Source: Batillaria attramentaria
Lineage: Eukaryota > Mollusca > Gastropoda > Batillariidae
Assembly: GCA_018292915.2 (NCBI GenBank)
Contig: JACVVK020000015.1
Coordinates: 1,707,501 to 1,771,500 of the forward strand
DNA length: 64,000 nucleotides
Direction: 5' to 3'
Below the pieces are notes generated by a model, which did no database searches, was not told the DNA's origin, and worked only from the letters and a program-made list of their open reading frames with translations. The position numbers were made by a program, and so were the translations under genes. Positions 43,640 to 55,344 of this stretch are shown one piece after another; position 1 is the first letter of the stretch; each line of letters begins with the position of its first letter.

Positions 43640-44378
43640 AGTGGACTGGTGCATACATAAGTCATTGAAACACACGTAAGTCATTGAAAACATGATCGGT
43701 CCTCCTGAAGGAGATGAGAGACAAAATAATGGCACTGGAAAGAAAGAAAGACAGAAAGACAGATACAGACAAATAAACAAAAATTAATCGATGCTTTGTC
43801 GACTGTCATATAATTATGGCGTTTGTGGGCGTGGACGTCGCCAAGAATGGGGACTGGTTATAAGTCAGATCTGGACAGATGTTGACATTTTGCATCGTAC
43901 CACTGCTTGCTGGAAAAAATGATAGAGCCAAACATTCCTTCAGCTGCACGAAAACCTACAAACAAACCCATAGCCAACAGTCATGCGACGCACGGCACCA
44001 AAAAGACTTGGAAAGAGAAGTTCAAATGAATTTTGTTTACATCAACAGGCGTTATAACCTGGTATAACTGTCGAACGCTGTTGAAGACGTTGTACAAGAA
44101 ATTCTTAAATTTGGAATCAGGGAATAAACATTAGTACGTCATTTCCGTAAAAGGTTCGCAGCAAATGTGCGTTGGAAAACTGGCGCAGAAATATCTGTGA
44201 GACATCGCCCACACTGACTCGGAGTGTGTCATAATGGTTATCGCCTATCATCTCGGCTGAACTGCCGGCGTCCCTGCTGTAAAGTGATTTTCATAGTCTG
44301 GGACTGCTAAGATGAAAAAAGCCGGACGAGATCTCTCAAATTTGTCCAGAACGTCACATTTAGGCTTGTCTCGGCAAA

Positions 44379-44380
<2 letters not shown>
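43640..44380. other. Unique sequence, no gene seen
   Basis: No recognised repeat; plus frame 43879-44067 (62 codons) lacks any domain. Confidence 0.35.
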
Positions 44381-44381
<1 letters not shown>

Positions 44382-44423
<42 letters not shown>

Positions 44424-44426
44424 CGA

Positions 44427-44458
<32 letters not shown>

Positions 44459-44460
44459 AC
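44382..44460 (+). repeat. CT then AC microsatellites
   Basis: (CT)n 44382-44420, (CA)n 44428-44458. Confidence 0.95.
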
Positions 44461-44555
44461 TACTGTCTTTCTGTGCCCGTGTCTCTATGTGTCTCTGTCA
44501 ACAACAAACAAACAACAACAACAACAGCAACCAAAAACCACCCCAAAAGCAAAAC

Positions 44556-44624
<69 letters not shown>

Positions 44625-44717
44625 CTGTCTTTCTGTGCCCGTGTCTCTCTGTGTCTCTGTCAACAACAAACAAACAACAACAACAACAGCAACCAAAAAC
44701 CACCCCAAAAGCAAAAC

Positions 44718-44780
<63 letters not shown>
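44459..44780 (+). repeat. Tandem duplication of unique block plus (AC)n
   Basis: The block 'actactgtctttctgtgccc' to 'ccaaaagcaaaacaac' occurs at 44459-44557 and 44621-44719 with one or two substitutions, each followed by (AC)n. It contains an A/C-rich (CAA)n(CAAA)n part, which is the reverse-orientation version of the T/G islands. Confidence 0.95.
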
Positions 44781-44784
<4 letters not shown>

Positions 44785-44984
44785 GCAGACAGACAGAGAC
44801 AGCCTGAGGGAGAGAGACAGACAACTGGGTAAACATAAATAAACGCTGCATTAAAGTTTATGAAACACGTGACAATGAGATTCATTCTTGGTCGTGAACT
44901 GGAGGTTAGACAGAAACTCGTCCTGATGGCACGCTTCATTTTCTCAAAACACTGAAACACAATCGTGTATTTCTGAAATTCACC

Positions 44985-45110
44985 ACCACCACCACCGACC
45001 AACAACAACAACAACAACAACCATGCTTTTAGCCCTGCTAACGACACAACTGATAAATTACCACAGTCAGCACTTCGGATGTACCATAACAATAACAACA
45101 ACAAAAAAGT
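44985..45110 (-). repeat. CAA/CCA-rich stretch (T/G island on the minus strand)
   Basis: (CCA)n, (CAA)n and a second (CAA)n block: one of the few islands in the opposite orientation. Confidence 0.7.
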
Positions 45111-45368
45111 CCGCAACACGAAACACAGTACAACAAACGCCATACCACAGACATCTGACATTTACAGTTGTCTCCCTGCTAACGAACTCTTCAGACATGG
45201 AGGAATCCGGAGATGGAGCCAGAGAATTATGGGAATCCGGATGACGACAAGGGGATGTCGTGTTGCGGACGTGAAGTCGGCACGAGTCTGTGGTGAAGCC
45301 CTTCCAACAACAAGCTACTAACGACCACAACCCGTTATAAGGCTTCTGTCCTCATCCGGAACATGGTT

Positions 45369-45650
45369 TATGGCTCCAGCCTCAGGGGACGTTATCTCGT
45401 CGTCCGCGATAGCTTATTTGTTTGTGCGTGTTGAGTCAGTCGCAGCGGTTTCAAAACACGAATTTCCATTTAGATGTTTTGACTATGTACTTTTTTTTTT
45501 TTGGCTCCATCGACCGGTGACGTAAGCTGGTCGTCCACGCTAGCTCATTTGTTTGTACGTGTGCGTGTAAAATAGCAGTTGCCATGACGTTGGGCAACTC
45601 CATCGTCTCGGGACAGAGGCTAGTCGTCCACGATAGCTTATCAGTATCTG
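45369..45650 (+). repeat. Degenerate triplicate repeat 'ggctccatcg...gtcgtccacgatagct'
   Basis: Three diverged units (about 45369-45440, 45503-45570, 45590-45650) share 'ggctcca.c', a 'ggacg' or 'ggtgacg' element and 'gtcgtcc.cg.tagct.a'. The first two also share 'tttgtttgt.cgtg'. Confidence 0.75.
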
Positions 45651-45930
45651 GACTTGCAGTTGCTTAAAACGAAAATTACTATATTGGTGGTATTATGTCA
45701 GTTTTTATGTCAGTTTTAGCGAGTCGAAGCTATGCTGTTATGACTATGAATTACATGTATGTCATATTAGTACGTCCTATGTCACAAACTGACTATACAC
45801 ATTTCGATTTTGTGGTCTTTGAAATAAGTATTACATCATCAAAAATTCAACAAAAAAGACTTAATGCTTTGTATATATACAGTGTATTCCAATCGTTAGC
45901 ATTGACACAAAAGATACTGTTTTGGAGTTC

Positions 45931-45931
45931 T

Positions 45932-45983
<52 letters not shown>

Positions 45984-46238
45984 CGTCGTCGTTGTTGTTT
46001 ATTTATCTGTTTGGGTTTTTTGTTTTTGTTTTTGTTTATTTTTGTTTTGTTTTCTTTTGTTTTGTTTTGTGTTGTTTTTGTGTTTGTTGTTTCGTTTGTT
46101 TGTTTGTTTGTTTGTTTGTTGATGTTGTTGTTGTTTGTTTGTTTTGTTTTGTTTTTGTTTTGTTTTGGGGTTTGTTTGGTTTGTTTGTTTGTTTTTTTTT
46201 GGGGGGGGGGATTTTTGTTGTTGTTGTTGTTGTTTTAA
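45931..46238 (+). repeat. T/G-rich composite island (longest)
   Basis: (TTG)n about 20 units, (GTC)n, then TTTTTG/TTTTG, TTTG runs, T run, G run (46200-46210), (TTG)n. Same grammar and strand as other islands. Confidence 0.92.
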
Positions 46239-46699
46239 TTCATTTAGCATTCACAAGACAGGGTCACGTGCAAATGTCGTAACCGAACAAACGGACAAGC
46301 AAAATATATCCACATGAATGATGTCTTGTTAAATTTAGCAAGCAGCTGAACAGCGGTACAAAGTAAGCATTCCTTCACACACATACATATCTAAGGACCT
46401 TTTGGCCCAACCGGAAGAGCTCGGCGCCTGAAATCGAAATTGCTGGTCCAGATAACGTGGCGGTCCTCGATTGGACCCATTTAGATTACTCGTTAATCAC
46501 CAGCACACGGGTAAATTTGGGCGGCCGAGAAAGCTGATCACTGGCACGCCACACCAGGCAATTTTCTTACGGTAAGTAGGCTGCCATCAATCAGCCTCGA
46601 TCTGGAGAGGTGGGCGTGGTTTCGTGGTCTACGTCCAGAAACTGGGTCATCTGGGTCGGTGGCGATCTAGAAGTATAAACGTTTTTGAATCGTATATGA

Positions 46700-46762
46700 A
46701 CAACACAACGCTCTTCAAAAGCCTTGATGTTTCGGCTAACGGTGTTGCCTTCATCGGAACGT
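46700..46762 (-). mobile_element. Possible Penelope-like remnant, hammerhead-like motif
   Basis: On the minus strand CCGATGA (complement 46751-46757), a GGC...GCC stem, then GAAAC (complement 46729-46733). Same C for U core difference as at 13307. Confidence 0.4.
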
Positions 46763-46960
46763 CAAAATGTACGAGTTGTACAAATGAAATCGACGTCACA
46801 AGATCCGTAATACAAAGTAAAGTGACGTAAAGGCCAGGAGGTCACTGACTGTATTACACCTTCTCCTCCCCCTCCCTCTCTCAGTCTCTCTCTTTCTCTC
46901 TCCCCCCCCCTTTCTTTTTTAAACCATCAGTCTAATATTATTCCGTTTGAATTTGGGGAG

Positions 46961-46986
46961 AGAGAGAGAGAGAGTGTGTGTGTTGT

Positions 46987-47022
<36 letters not shown>
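46961..47022 (+). repeat. GA/TG microsatellite
   Basis: (GA)n then (TG)n. Confidence 0.93.
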
Positions 47023-47023
<1 letters not shown>

Positions 47024-47107
47024 TAGTAGAATGTAGCAAGGACAAGTCAGAAGAAAGGACGCTGTAGCTAATCTTTCATCCTTGAAAAATAGATTGTCGT
47101 TGTCATT

Positions 47108-47112
<5 letters not shown>
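47023..47112 (+). repeat. Dispersed repeat H copy 1
   Basis: 'agaagaaaggacgctgta.c' to 'taatctttcatccttgaaaa' also occurs at 49200-49245. Both run directly into (CT)n. The ATTGTC tail units here resemble 15735-15747. Confidence 0.75.

Positions 47113-47191
<79 letters not shown>
47113..47191 (+). repeat. CT/CA compound microsatellite
   Basis: (CT)n then (CA)n. Confidence 0.95.
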
Positions 47192-47194
<3 letters not shown>

Positions 47195-47324
47195 GAGAGC
47201 AGCAGACGGCAGAAACGGACGTAAAAACTCAAGATCGACTGCTCGAAAACATTCAATCCGTCAGGTTAGCTGGTCTTGAGTGAATGCCTCCAGCACTGCT
47301 CCCTCCGAGGTTGAGATGAACACT

Positions 47325-47770
47325 ACGAAAAGTTCAATAAAATCACAACACACTTACCTGTTACCTACTCTGTTGCTCTTTGATCTCCTCTGAAATCATG
47401 CGAGTGTTATTTTCAACAATCACCGAAAAAGCGATACTCTACCGATATTGGAAGTAACACGAAACGTTAAAAAATCAATAAAATCGCAACACATTTACCT
47501 GTTACTTATTTTGTTGCTCTCTCGCGTCCTCAGTCTATAACCATCTTAGTGTTATTTTCAACAATCACCGAAACAGCGATACTCTACCGATGTTTGAAGT
47601 AACTTGACACGAAACGTTAAAAATTCAATAAAATCGCAACACATTTACCTGTTACTTATTTTGTTGCTCTCTCGCGTCTTCCATAACCATCTTAGTGTTA
47701 TTTTCAACAATCACGGGAAAAGCGATACTCTAACGATATTCGAAATAACAGGAAACTTTCAGCTAGTACC
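47325..47770. repeat. Tandem triplet of about 141-150 bp units
   Basis: Units start with 'tcaataaaatc.caacac' at 47334, 47475 and 47625. Each contains 'ttacctgttac', 'ttgttgctct', 'agtgttattttcaacaatca' and 'aagcgatactct'. On the minus strand 'aacaggtaa' resembles a splice donor in every unit. Confidence 0.88.
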
Positions 47771-48350
47771 CTGGCTCTGCAGGAGTGCTCGCTTAACTTT
47801 GTCGTCTCAGCAATTAGTTTATGTCATCCGTTGTACACCGAGCTTCATCGTACTCGAAGGCTCTGGTAAATCTTCGTCAGCAGGACGATTCATATCACGC
47901 GCCCACGCAGACTCCGCCGACCCGACAGAGGTCAAGGAGCATGCGCACACCGCTGCCATTCCACAGGAAGTTCCTTGATTTTTGCTCTCCCCTTTCCTTC
48001 TATTCCAGTCGTTTTTTACAACAACCCCTCCTTCTTCCACAGTAGCACCCCACCCCACCCCAACCTTTTCCACCCCCACCGTCACTCATAACTACGATTG
48101 CTATCAGATGTAGCTCACCAGTCACATAGTAGATTTGGGGGGAGATGTCAAAACTGCCCAGGCGGCGCTGCTATAACCAGATGAAGGGATAAGCGGACGC
48201 CGTGATTGCATTTGCGACATTTCGTCGCCTTGTCACTACCGGGTTTTTTTGCTAGTGCTTTTGCACAGAGGCAGTGGTCTCACGATGGTCATATTTTTGG
48301 TGAGAATATTTTTTTGTAAGGGGAAGTTTGTTCAGAGGGCTAGCTCAGCA
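47771..48350. other. Unique sequence, no gene seen
   Basis: No repeat recognised. A C-rich patch lies at 48040-48075. Confidence 0.35.
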
Positions 48351-48364
48351 TTTTTCTTTCGTGG

Positions 48365-48715
48365 TTGTTGTCAGTTGTTGTTTTTGTTGTTGTTAATGTC
48401 GATTATGATGATGATGATGATGATGATGATGATCTTGATGTTCTTGTCGTCGTTGTTGTGTTTAGTTTGAGGTTTATGTCTGGTTGGTTGCTTGGTTTGT
48501 TGTTGTTGTTGTTGGGTTTGGGGGGTGGGTGCTTGTTTTTGCTTTTCTTTTCTTTTCTTTTTGTTGGGGGGGGGGGGAGGTGTTTTGTATTGTTTTTGTG
48601 TTTTCTGTTGTTTGTGTTTTTGTTTTCTTTTGTTTTTGTCCGTTTGCCGGTTTGGTTTAAATGTTTGGTTTTCTTTTTGTTTTTGTTGTTTTGTTTTTGT
48701 TTTTGTTTTTCCTGG
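48365..48715 (+). repeat. T/G-rich composite island with ATG trinucleotide
   Basis: TTG-rich, (GAT)n 48406-48433, TTG/GTTTG, a G run (48566-48577), then TTTTG-rich. Confidence 0.85.
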
Positions 48716-49058
48716 CGGGCACATTTCCTAAGTGGTCTAACGAAACTAAAAAAATTTTCCTAACGATTTCACTCCGGCACACGCGGCAAGGAACAACTAA
48801 ATAACCACTGACAGATTCGACCATTTTTTAACTTCACCTCCGCGGCCTACCCACAAAAATGAAACGCAAAATCCTGGTGATCCCTAGACAAAAATTTCCG
48901 AGGATTTCATACGGTTGCCAAGAAATGCAGTCTATGATGCGTATCTTGTTTGTTTTTAACTTTCGCAGGGAGGGGGTCAGTAACCCTGTCAATCAAGACT
49001 TCCAAACTGAGAACCCTTGTCACGAGAAGTTGCGTTTTTCATTTAGATAAGTCAGACT

Positions 49059-49060
<2 letters not shown>

Positions 49061-49106
<46 letters not shown>
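49061..49106 (+). repeat. CT microsatellite
   Basis: Near-perfect (CT)n. Confidence 0.95.
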
Positions 49107-49199
49107 ATATTTGGTGAGACAGAGAGACAGTGTGTACCGGTGGGTGTGTGGGTGTGTGGTAATAGTAGTTTAGTAGTTGTAGTAAAAGAATAGACAAGA

Positions 49200-49286
49200 T
49201 AGAAGAAAGGACGCTGTACCTAATCTTTCATCCTTGAAAAACAAACACTCTCTCTCTCTCTCTCTCTTCTCTCTCCTCTCTCTCTC
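49200..49286 (+). repeat. Dispersed repeat H copy 2 plus (CT)n
   Basis: Matches 47053-47090 and is followed by (CT)n as in the first copy. Confidence 0.75.
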
Positions 49287-49299
49287 CCCCCCCCCTCCC

Positions 49300-49950
49300 C
49301 CAGTGACTGATCTCCAATCGACATCTCTCCCAAACCCCGCTCCACCTCCACCCCACATCACCTTACCTTCCCCAAAAGATTGTGTTGAGAAAGGTGGTTT
49401 CAGGAAGTCAGGCTGCTAGCGGTGAAGTTTTTCACATTTGGCGGATGGATGAAGCCACAGAAAGGAGGAAAAGATTATGACTGATAGGCGGGATCTTAAC
49501 GCAGAAAGCAGGATGAGGTGTTGTAACGACTGCCTGTGCAATAACAGTAATTAACACACTCTTCAGAATTAGCATCAGTGCCACCGAAAAACAGTTAGAA
49601 CTTCCTGGATTTGGTAGGGAGCGGAGTGGAGCTAGGGGGAGGGGGGATGGGGAGGGTGGAGATGAAAGGGGAGGGGGGTGTGGGGGTATGCATGCATGCA
49701 CGCAAAGGGAACGAGGTGTGTGCCCCGACACTGCCGATACGCGCTTTCCACTGCGGAGGCAGCCTAATCATACCACGCAGGACAAGAACAAGTAATACAG
49801 AATTAATTATGGATTGAACTTATTGCATACAGAAAGACATCCCTATAGAAAACACAAGCAAAAAAAAAAAAAAAGTTTTAGTCGGATAGTGAGAGTAAAA
49901 AAATGGCACATTCCAAACTAGCGCGTGCCCGTTTCTAACGTTTCACTTGC
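49300..49950. other. Unique sequence, no gene seen
   Basis: A G-rich tract lies at 49630-49690 and an A run at 49860-49874. Confidence 0.35.
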
Positions 49951-49953
49951 TTT

Positions 49954-50361
49954 GGGGCGGTCGGTGGTCTAGTGGTTAAGAGACCTGTCACCAATGCGAG
50001 AGGTCAGGGGTTCGAGTCTCACTCGGGGCACAGAATTTTTCATTCTCGTATGTGGCACCGTTCATTCGGGCCGATCGTCGGGGGTTCTCTCCGGGTACTC
50101 CGGCTTCCTCCCCCTCTGCTTTGGAAATGTTCAGCCCACCAAATCTGAAAAATAAATGCAATTCTAAATTCCGAAATTTAAATAGCTGAGCTGACCCTTC
50201 GCACCACGTGATTGTAATGTGTTTATGTCCGGTGTGTGAGAGAATGTGTGTGATTCACGTGAGAGTGCGTGTTGGGTTCAGTTCGCGGCGCTTTGAGCCG
50301 ATTCATGAAATTGGGTAAAGCGCCTATATAATACTCATTATTATTATTATTATTATTATTA
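49954..50361 (+). mobile_element. SINE-B copy 2
   Basis: A box region TGGTCTAGTGGTTAAGA, B box GGTTCGAGTCTC, 'ctccgggtactccggcttcc', two CACGTG motifs, and the end 'gtaaagcgcctatataatac' plus (ATT)n. Colinear with 40606 and 61184. Confidence 0.93.
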
Positions 50362-51038
50362 ATCAGGAATGCGATAAATTAGCATGAAGGTTCAGCGTCT
50401 CTTGCATGTCCTAGGTTTATACTGCCCTGTAGACCAGTGTGCATCATTTGTCCTACATAACATTTTTGTTTTGTTCAAGTAGTGCAGGCACACTTAGCCG
50501 CGAATTACTCTTTGTTGCTCGAGTCACCCCGGCTTTGCGTGCGTGCGTGTGCGCGGCGTGTGCGTGTATGTGCGTGTGCATGTGTGTGCTCGTCTGCGCC
50601 GTGTGCGTGTGCGCGTGCGTGCGTGTGTCAGTGTGCGCGCGACTTCCTCCGGTTGACTCTTCACGGTCACTGTGTTTTAGGAATGACCTTATCTCGAAAA
50701 ACATTTGTCAGACGATTAGAACTTCCACTTGGATTTGTCTCGTGTCAAATTTTTGAATAACTCCTTGCGCAACTGGGCGCGATAGCTGAGAATAAGGGCT
50801 ACCAAGGTGATAAGCTAAAAATAAATGATATAAATTGTTAGAGACCGCACGACAAGGAATTCCAACGGCTAGGGGCTTTTTTTCTGCGAGTCTGGAAATT
50901 GTGTTTGTGCCATCAGAATAGGTGAAGCAGGAGAGAGAAGATGGGGAAATACCTTCGGATGATGTCTTGTGGTAAAAAACGTGGCTAAGAAAACACAAGT
51001 CTGTTTCCCCTCGGCATACCTAGCAATAATGGTGTAAC

Positions 51039-51040
<2 letters not shown>
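50362..51040. other. Unique sequence with degenerate GTGC-rich patch, no gene seen
   Basis: 50537-50640 is a TG/CGTG-rich patch. Confidence 0.35.

Positions 51041-51071
<31 letters not shown>
51041..51071 (+). repeat. CT microsatellite
   Basis: Perfect (CT)n. Confidence 0.9.
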
Positions 51072-51073
<2 letters not shown>

Positions 51074-51381
51074 AGTCTCTTTGTTCTTTCTGTTCTTTGC
51101 TCGCTTTTGTTTGTGTTGTGTGGTTTCCTGTGTCAAAGTTGCAGATTTGATGTATCGTCAGTTTTTGCCTTTGTAATGAAGTACACAAACACGAGAGCTA
51201 TTACAAAAACTCATAGTAGCTGCGGAGTGTTACTTCTCTTCCAATTGTAGTTCTCCACCTGATACACGCACACGACTACCTATTCAACAAGGTCAGAATA
51301 TCACCAAAAGGTGGTTAGTACATTTTTGATCGTATTCTGGACTTGTTCGACAAGCTCTGAGTGCCGTGTTTGCATCGGCTG

Positions 51382-51729
<348 letters not shown>

Positions 51730-51731
<2 letters not shown>

Positions 51732-52150
51732 TCAAGTTGTTCAGCGGTCGCCGCGCCCAACCTAAAAGCACCGACAGCACTGCCAGTGCCAGCGACATTC
51801 AAATGTTTATGGAGCTATTAATTTTTGGCAGCGCCAATTTGACAGGCGGCCGGAGGGGCATTTAACGATTACTGGCCCAAACTGACAAGCACGTCACTCA
51901 CCCCTGAAATGGACTGTGAGAATCTTCGCTGACCCACACACGTAAAAGGCTCCGTGACTTCTAGCAACGCCCCCCCCCCCTCCCTGGCCCTCCTTCCCCT
52001 CTCTTCCCCCCTACCCCACCCCTATCCCGCAAAGTTCAAGACGTGCAAAGAAGTGACAAATGACAAACTTGTAAGAAAACATTCAAGCTGCCGATGAGCA
52101 TCGTCACCAGCATTAGTCTCATTGTCGTTGCAGTTTGCTGTTTGTCGTCA
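51730..52150. other. Unique sequence, no gene seen
   Basis: C-rich at 51968-52020. No exon support. Confidence 0.35.
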
Positions 52151-52152
52151 TC

Positions 52153-52173
52153 AAAGAGAGAGAGAGAGAGAGA

Positions 52174-52250
<77 letters not shown>

Positions 52251-52303
52251 GTGTGTGTGTGTGTGTGTGCGCGCGCCGGTGTGTGTGTGTTTGTGTGTGT
52301 GCA

Positions 52304-52336
<33 letters not shown>
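52153..52336 (+). repeat. GA/TG/GA compound microsatellite
   Basis: (GA)n, long (TG)n with CG and CA interruptions, (GA)n. Confidence 0.95.
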
Positions 52337-52365
52337 ATTAACGAAAAATCGAACGAAGGAAAGTA

Positions 52366-52450
52366 CGAATAAACTTTAATTTACAACGGAAGTGATTTGA
52401 CGTGAATGAATTGCCAATTTTCAATCAGCCGTTACAAACAAGAGAGACGG
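52366..52450 (-). repeat. Dispersed repeat J copy 1
   Basis: Reverse complement matches 58375-58467: 'gccaattttcaat', 'ggccgttacaaac' and an AATAAA-containing end. Adjacent purine tract 'gagacggacagac' in both. Confidence 0.85.
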
Positions 52451-52537
52451 ACAGACAAACAAACAGAGAGAGACATAGAGAGAGAGAGAGGGGGGGCAGA
52501 CAGACAGACACACAGAGACAGAGACACACACAGACAA

Positions 52538-52571
<34 letters not shown>
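52440..52571 (+). repeat. GA/GACA purine tract
   Basis: Degenerate (GACA)n and (GA)n. Confidence 0.9.
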
Positions 52572-52573
<2 letters not shown>

Positions 52574-52885
52574 ACAGGCCAACACTGATGACTCTGGTTT
52601 CACAGTGTCCAGTATCCTGTGTACAGAGCACCGCCGCTTTTCTTACGTATATTGATCTTTCTGTCCGCCCCGAGCTTCCAATGACTGCTTGTGCAAAGCG
52701 ATGAAAAATTGATGAAGCTGGCTCGACAGGTTATGGGCAATAGCATGGCAGTCGTCCAGTGTTGCAGACAGGGGGGATCTAAGCCCGTGAAGTCATTTAC
52801 CTCTCAGTGCTGAGAGGGGGACTGGGAGTGGGGGGTGGGAGTTGGTGATACATGTTGGTACGACTGACAAGTACCCGATAAAAGG

Positions 52886-53074
52886 TGGGTGTTGGGTGGG
52901 TGTTTTGGGAGTTTAACGCCCTCTTTCCAATACGTAAGGGTGATATCAAAGACGGGGGTAAAAAATTGAGAAAAAGGCCAGCACAAATAGTTTGGCCCCA
53001 CTGAGCCGGGATTCGAACTCACGACCCGAGCAATGAAAGTCCAACGCTTTACCATACGGCTATCCCGGCTCCCC
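52886..53074 (-). mobile_element. SINE-A copy with TSD
   Basis: ACCCGATAAAAGG (52873-52885) and ACCCGATGAAGG (53075-53086) flank a full-length copy with short internal duplications (extra 'gggtgtt', 'actgag', 'aaaaatt'). Confidence 0.9.
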
Positions 53075-53383
53075 ACCCGATGAAGGAGAGAGTCGATGGC
53101 GACATTGTAATGTAGATCTATATATTTATGGTGGGTGGGTGGGTGGGTGGATGGCGGGGGATGGTCGCGTGCTTGTGTGCGGGAGGGGGGGGGGAGGAAG
53201 GGGGGTCCCCAGTAGGGTGGAATGCCCTTGATCATCTGTTCACAACAGCTAAAATGCTGTAGAAAACACTGACGACAATCACCATGACAATCACCAATCA
53301 CCAACACTGACGGAAAGCAAAACGAAAACTGCTTCGAAAACATGACAATCACCAAGTTTTAAGTGAAAGGGAACCAGACTTAA

Positions 53384-53719
53384 CAAAATTCCTCTGCCCT
53401 CCTAAATCACAAACTAGTTCTCTCACAAAACCTACTCTCGGTTCTCACGACTGGGTTGAGGTCAGTCAGTTTCAAGTCCGTACCAGAGGGCAAGTATCCT
53501 AGCGTAGCCTACATACTCTCTGTCCGTTCTGGCCAGAAATGTCACACCTACGGTTCCTGTCGTATTTCCGTGCAGCGTCCCGCCTCCTCGTCCATCGTAG
53601 TGCATGTAAATACGTGTCAATGGATTAAAAATATCGCCACCGGTATCATGTTTATGCTTCTGGGAGTTTTCTGTGGTGTCATGGGTCGGTTTGACCGTGT
53701 CCGTGTCAACTGCTTTTAA
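53384..53719 (+). CDS. Unidentified open frame, possible exon with one hydrophobic segment
   Basis: 112 codons open from a TAA at 53381 to a TAA at 53717, with no ATG near its start. Reading from internal residues it gives VPEGKYPSVAYILSVRSGQ, a GQKCHTYGSC motif and a hydrophobic run IATGIMFMLLGVFCGVMG near the C-terminus, ending RVRVNCF. Unlike most frames here it is not low-complexity and its third positions are C/T-rich. The AG sites upstream (53459-53476) could be splice acceptors. No family recognised; it may be a last exon, a pseudogene or chance. Confidence 0.3.
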   Translation, partial: QNSSALLNHKLVLSQNLLSVLTTGLRSVSFKSVPEGKYPSVAYILSVRSGQKCHTYGSCRISVQRPASSSIVVHVNTCQWIKNIATGIMFMLLGVFCGVMGRFDRVRVNCF

Positions 53720-53736
53720 ACCCTCAGGCTATCGTA

Positions 53737-53738
<2 letters not shown>

Positions 53739-53773
<35 letters not shown>
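53739..53773 (+). repeat. CT microsatellite
   Basis: Perfect (CT)n, just after the 53384-53719 frame. Confidence 0.95.
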
Positions 53774-53774
<1 letters not shown>

Positions 53775-53870
53775 GTTGAAACGTCCAAGGTAGCCAAGAT
53801 TTCACCAAGAACGTGATCGACTAAACAGAATACACCCGCTTCAACTTCCTGTTGTTGCTGTAGCAGAGGC

Positions 53871-53887
53871 TCTGTGTGTCTGTGTGT

Positions 53888-53982
<95 letters not shown>

Positions 53983-53983
53983 T

Positions 53984-54024
<41 letters not shown>

Positions 54025-54052
54025 CGTGCGTGCGCGCGCGCGTGCGTGCGTG

Positions 54053-54112
<60 letters not shown>

Positions 54113-54173
54113 TGTGTGTGTATGTCTGTCTGTCTGTCTGTGTGTCTGTCTGACGGTGTGTCTGTGTGTGTCC

Positions 54174-54214
<41 letters not shown>

Positions 54215-54230
54215 TGTGTGTTTGTGCGTG
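53871..54230 (+). repeat. TG/GA/CG/TCTG/GCGT microsatellite complex
   Basis: About 360 bp: (TG)n, (GA)n, (TG)n, CG-rich, (TG)n, (TCTG)n, then (GCGT)n at about 54175-54215. Largest alternating purine-pyrimidine block in the window. Confidence 0.96.
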
Positions 54231-54234
54231 TCTT

Positions 54235-54730
54235 CAATTTCAACTCTTTCTCATACCATCATATCCTCCAACAATGTCGTTCTGCCTCAAGCACTGCAGT
54301 CTTCCCTTCTCTCCTCTCCTTCCCTCTGTCCTGAAAGCCTAGAAGCCACGCCGGAACGCAGAAAGAAGCTCGACGCAACGGCCCGAACTTTAACGGGAGC
54401 CGGCGGCAGGTTTTATGTGACGTCGTAAACCTGCGTTTTACTGCTCGCAACATGATCTTGCGTTGTTCCCCAGACCCTCTCTGTCTCCCCTGACAAAAGC
54501 CTGAGAGAAGGGTCTAGTGTCTGCAGAATTCTGACTTTATTTCTGATAAATCTGCCTGGGAAATCCGAGAAACACTAACTCTGAAAGTCAGAAAAGACAT
54601 GTAGAAGGAGCTGTGTGTCGTATTGCTGCTGCGGCGAAAGTATCTGATGATAAGTGATGATTCAGAGCTGTTGTGCCGTCACGTGGCGAAAGGGCCGAAG
54701 CGCCTATGAAATCCCTTTTCGCTTACGCTC
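54235..54730. other. Unique sequence, no gene seen
   Basis: 54340-54430 is GC-richer. No supported exon. Confidence 0.35.
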
Positions 54731-54775
54731 TCTCTCTCTCTCCTAAATGCTCTATCCTGAATAAAAAAACGTTTC

Positions 54776-54782
<7 letters not shown>

Positions 54783-54834
<52 letters not shown>
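54783..54834 (+). repeat. CT microsatellite
   Basis: Perfect (CT)n of about 26 units. Confidence 0.95.
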
Positions 54835-54837
<3 letters not shown>

Positions 54838-54970
54838 GGTGGAGAGGGGTTTATTTGTTTCATTTCTTCTTTCTGTTTTTTTTTTTTTAATTTTTTTATT
54901 TCCTGCGGTTTGTTTGTCAGTCAAGAGGACGAGGCTTTTGTTTATAGCTGCTGTGCTGAACACGACTGTA

Positions 54971-55074
<104 letters not shown>

Positions 55075-55344
55075 GGGGAAGTAGTCCTCCCCCCCCCACC
55101 TCCCATTGTGGCTTGTAGCCAATATAGGGCAAGGCGGACTTGTCCAATGGCATACAAAGCACACACCTCCTAGATCTAGGGAGCGCTCTCAGCTTTACTT
55201 ACTTCCCCTACTTTCAAATTGACCTGATTGAGCGCATGTTTTCGGCTTTAGTAACGCCTTTGTTCCTTTTCTATATATATATATATTTTTTATTTTTTTT
55301 TTCAAAAAACAAGCTTCGGCCAGATTACGTGCATTCCAACACCA

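Noticed and set aside
46410..46600. Possible further tRNA-like SINE ('ccggaagagctcggcgcctg')
   Set aside because: The A-box-like start is suggestive but no B box consensus follows and no second copy was found.
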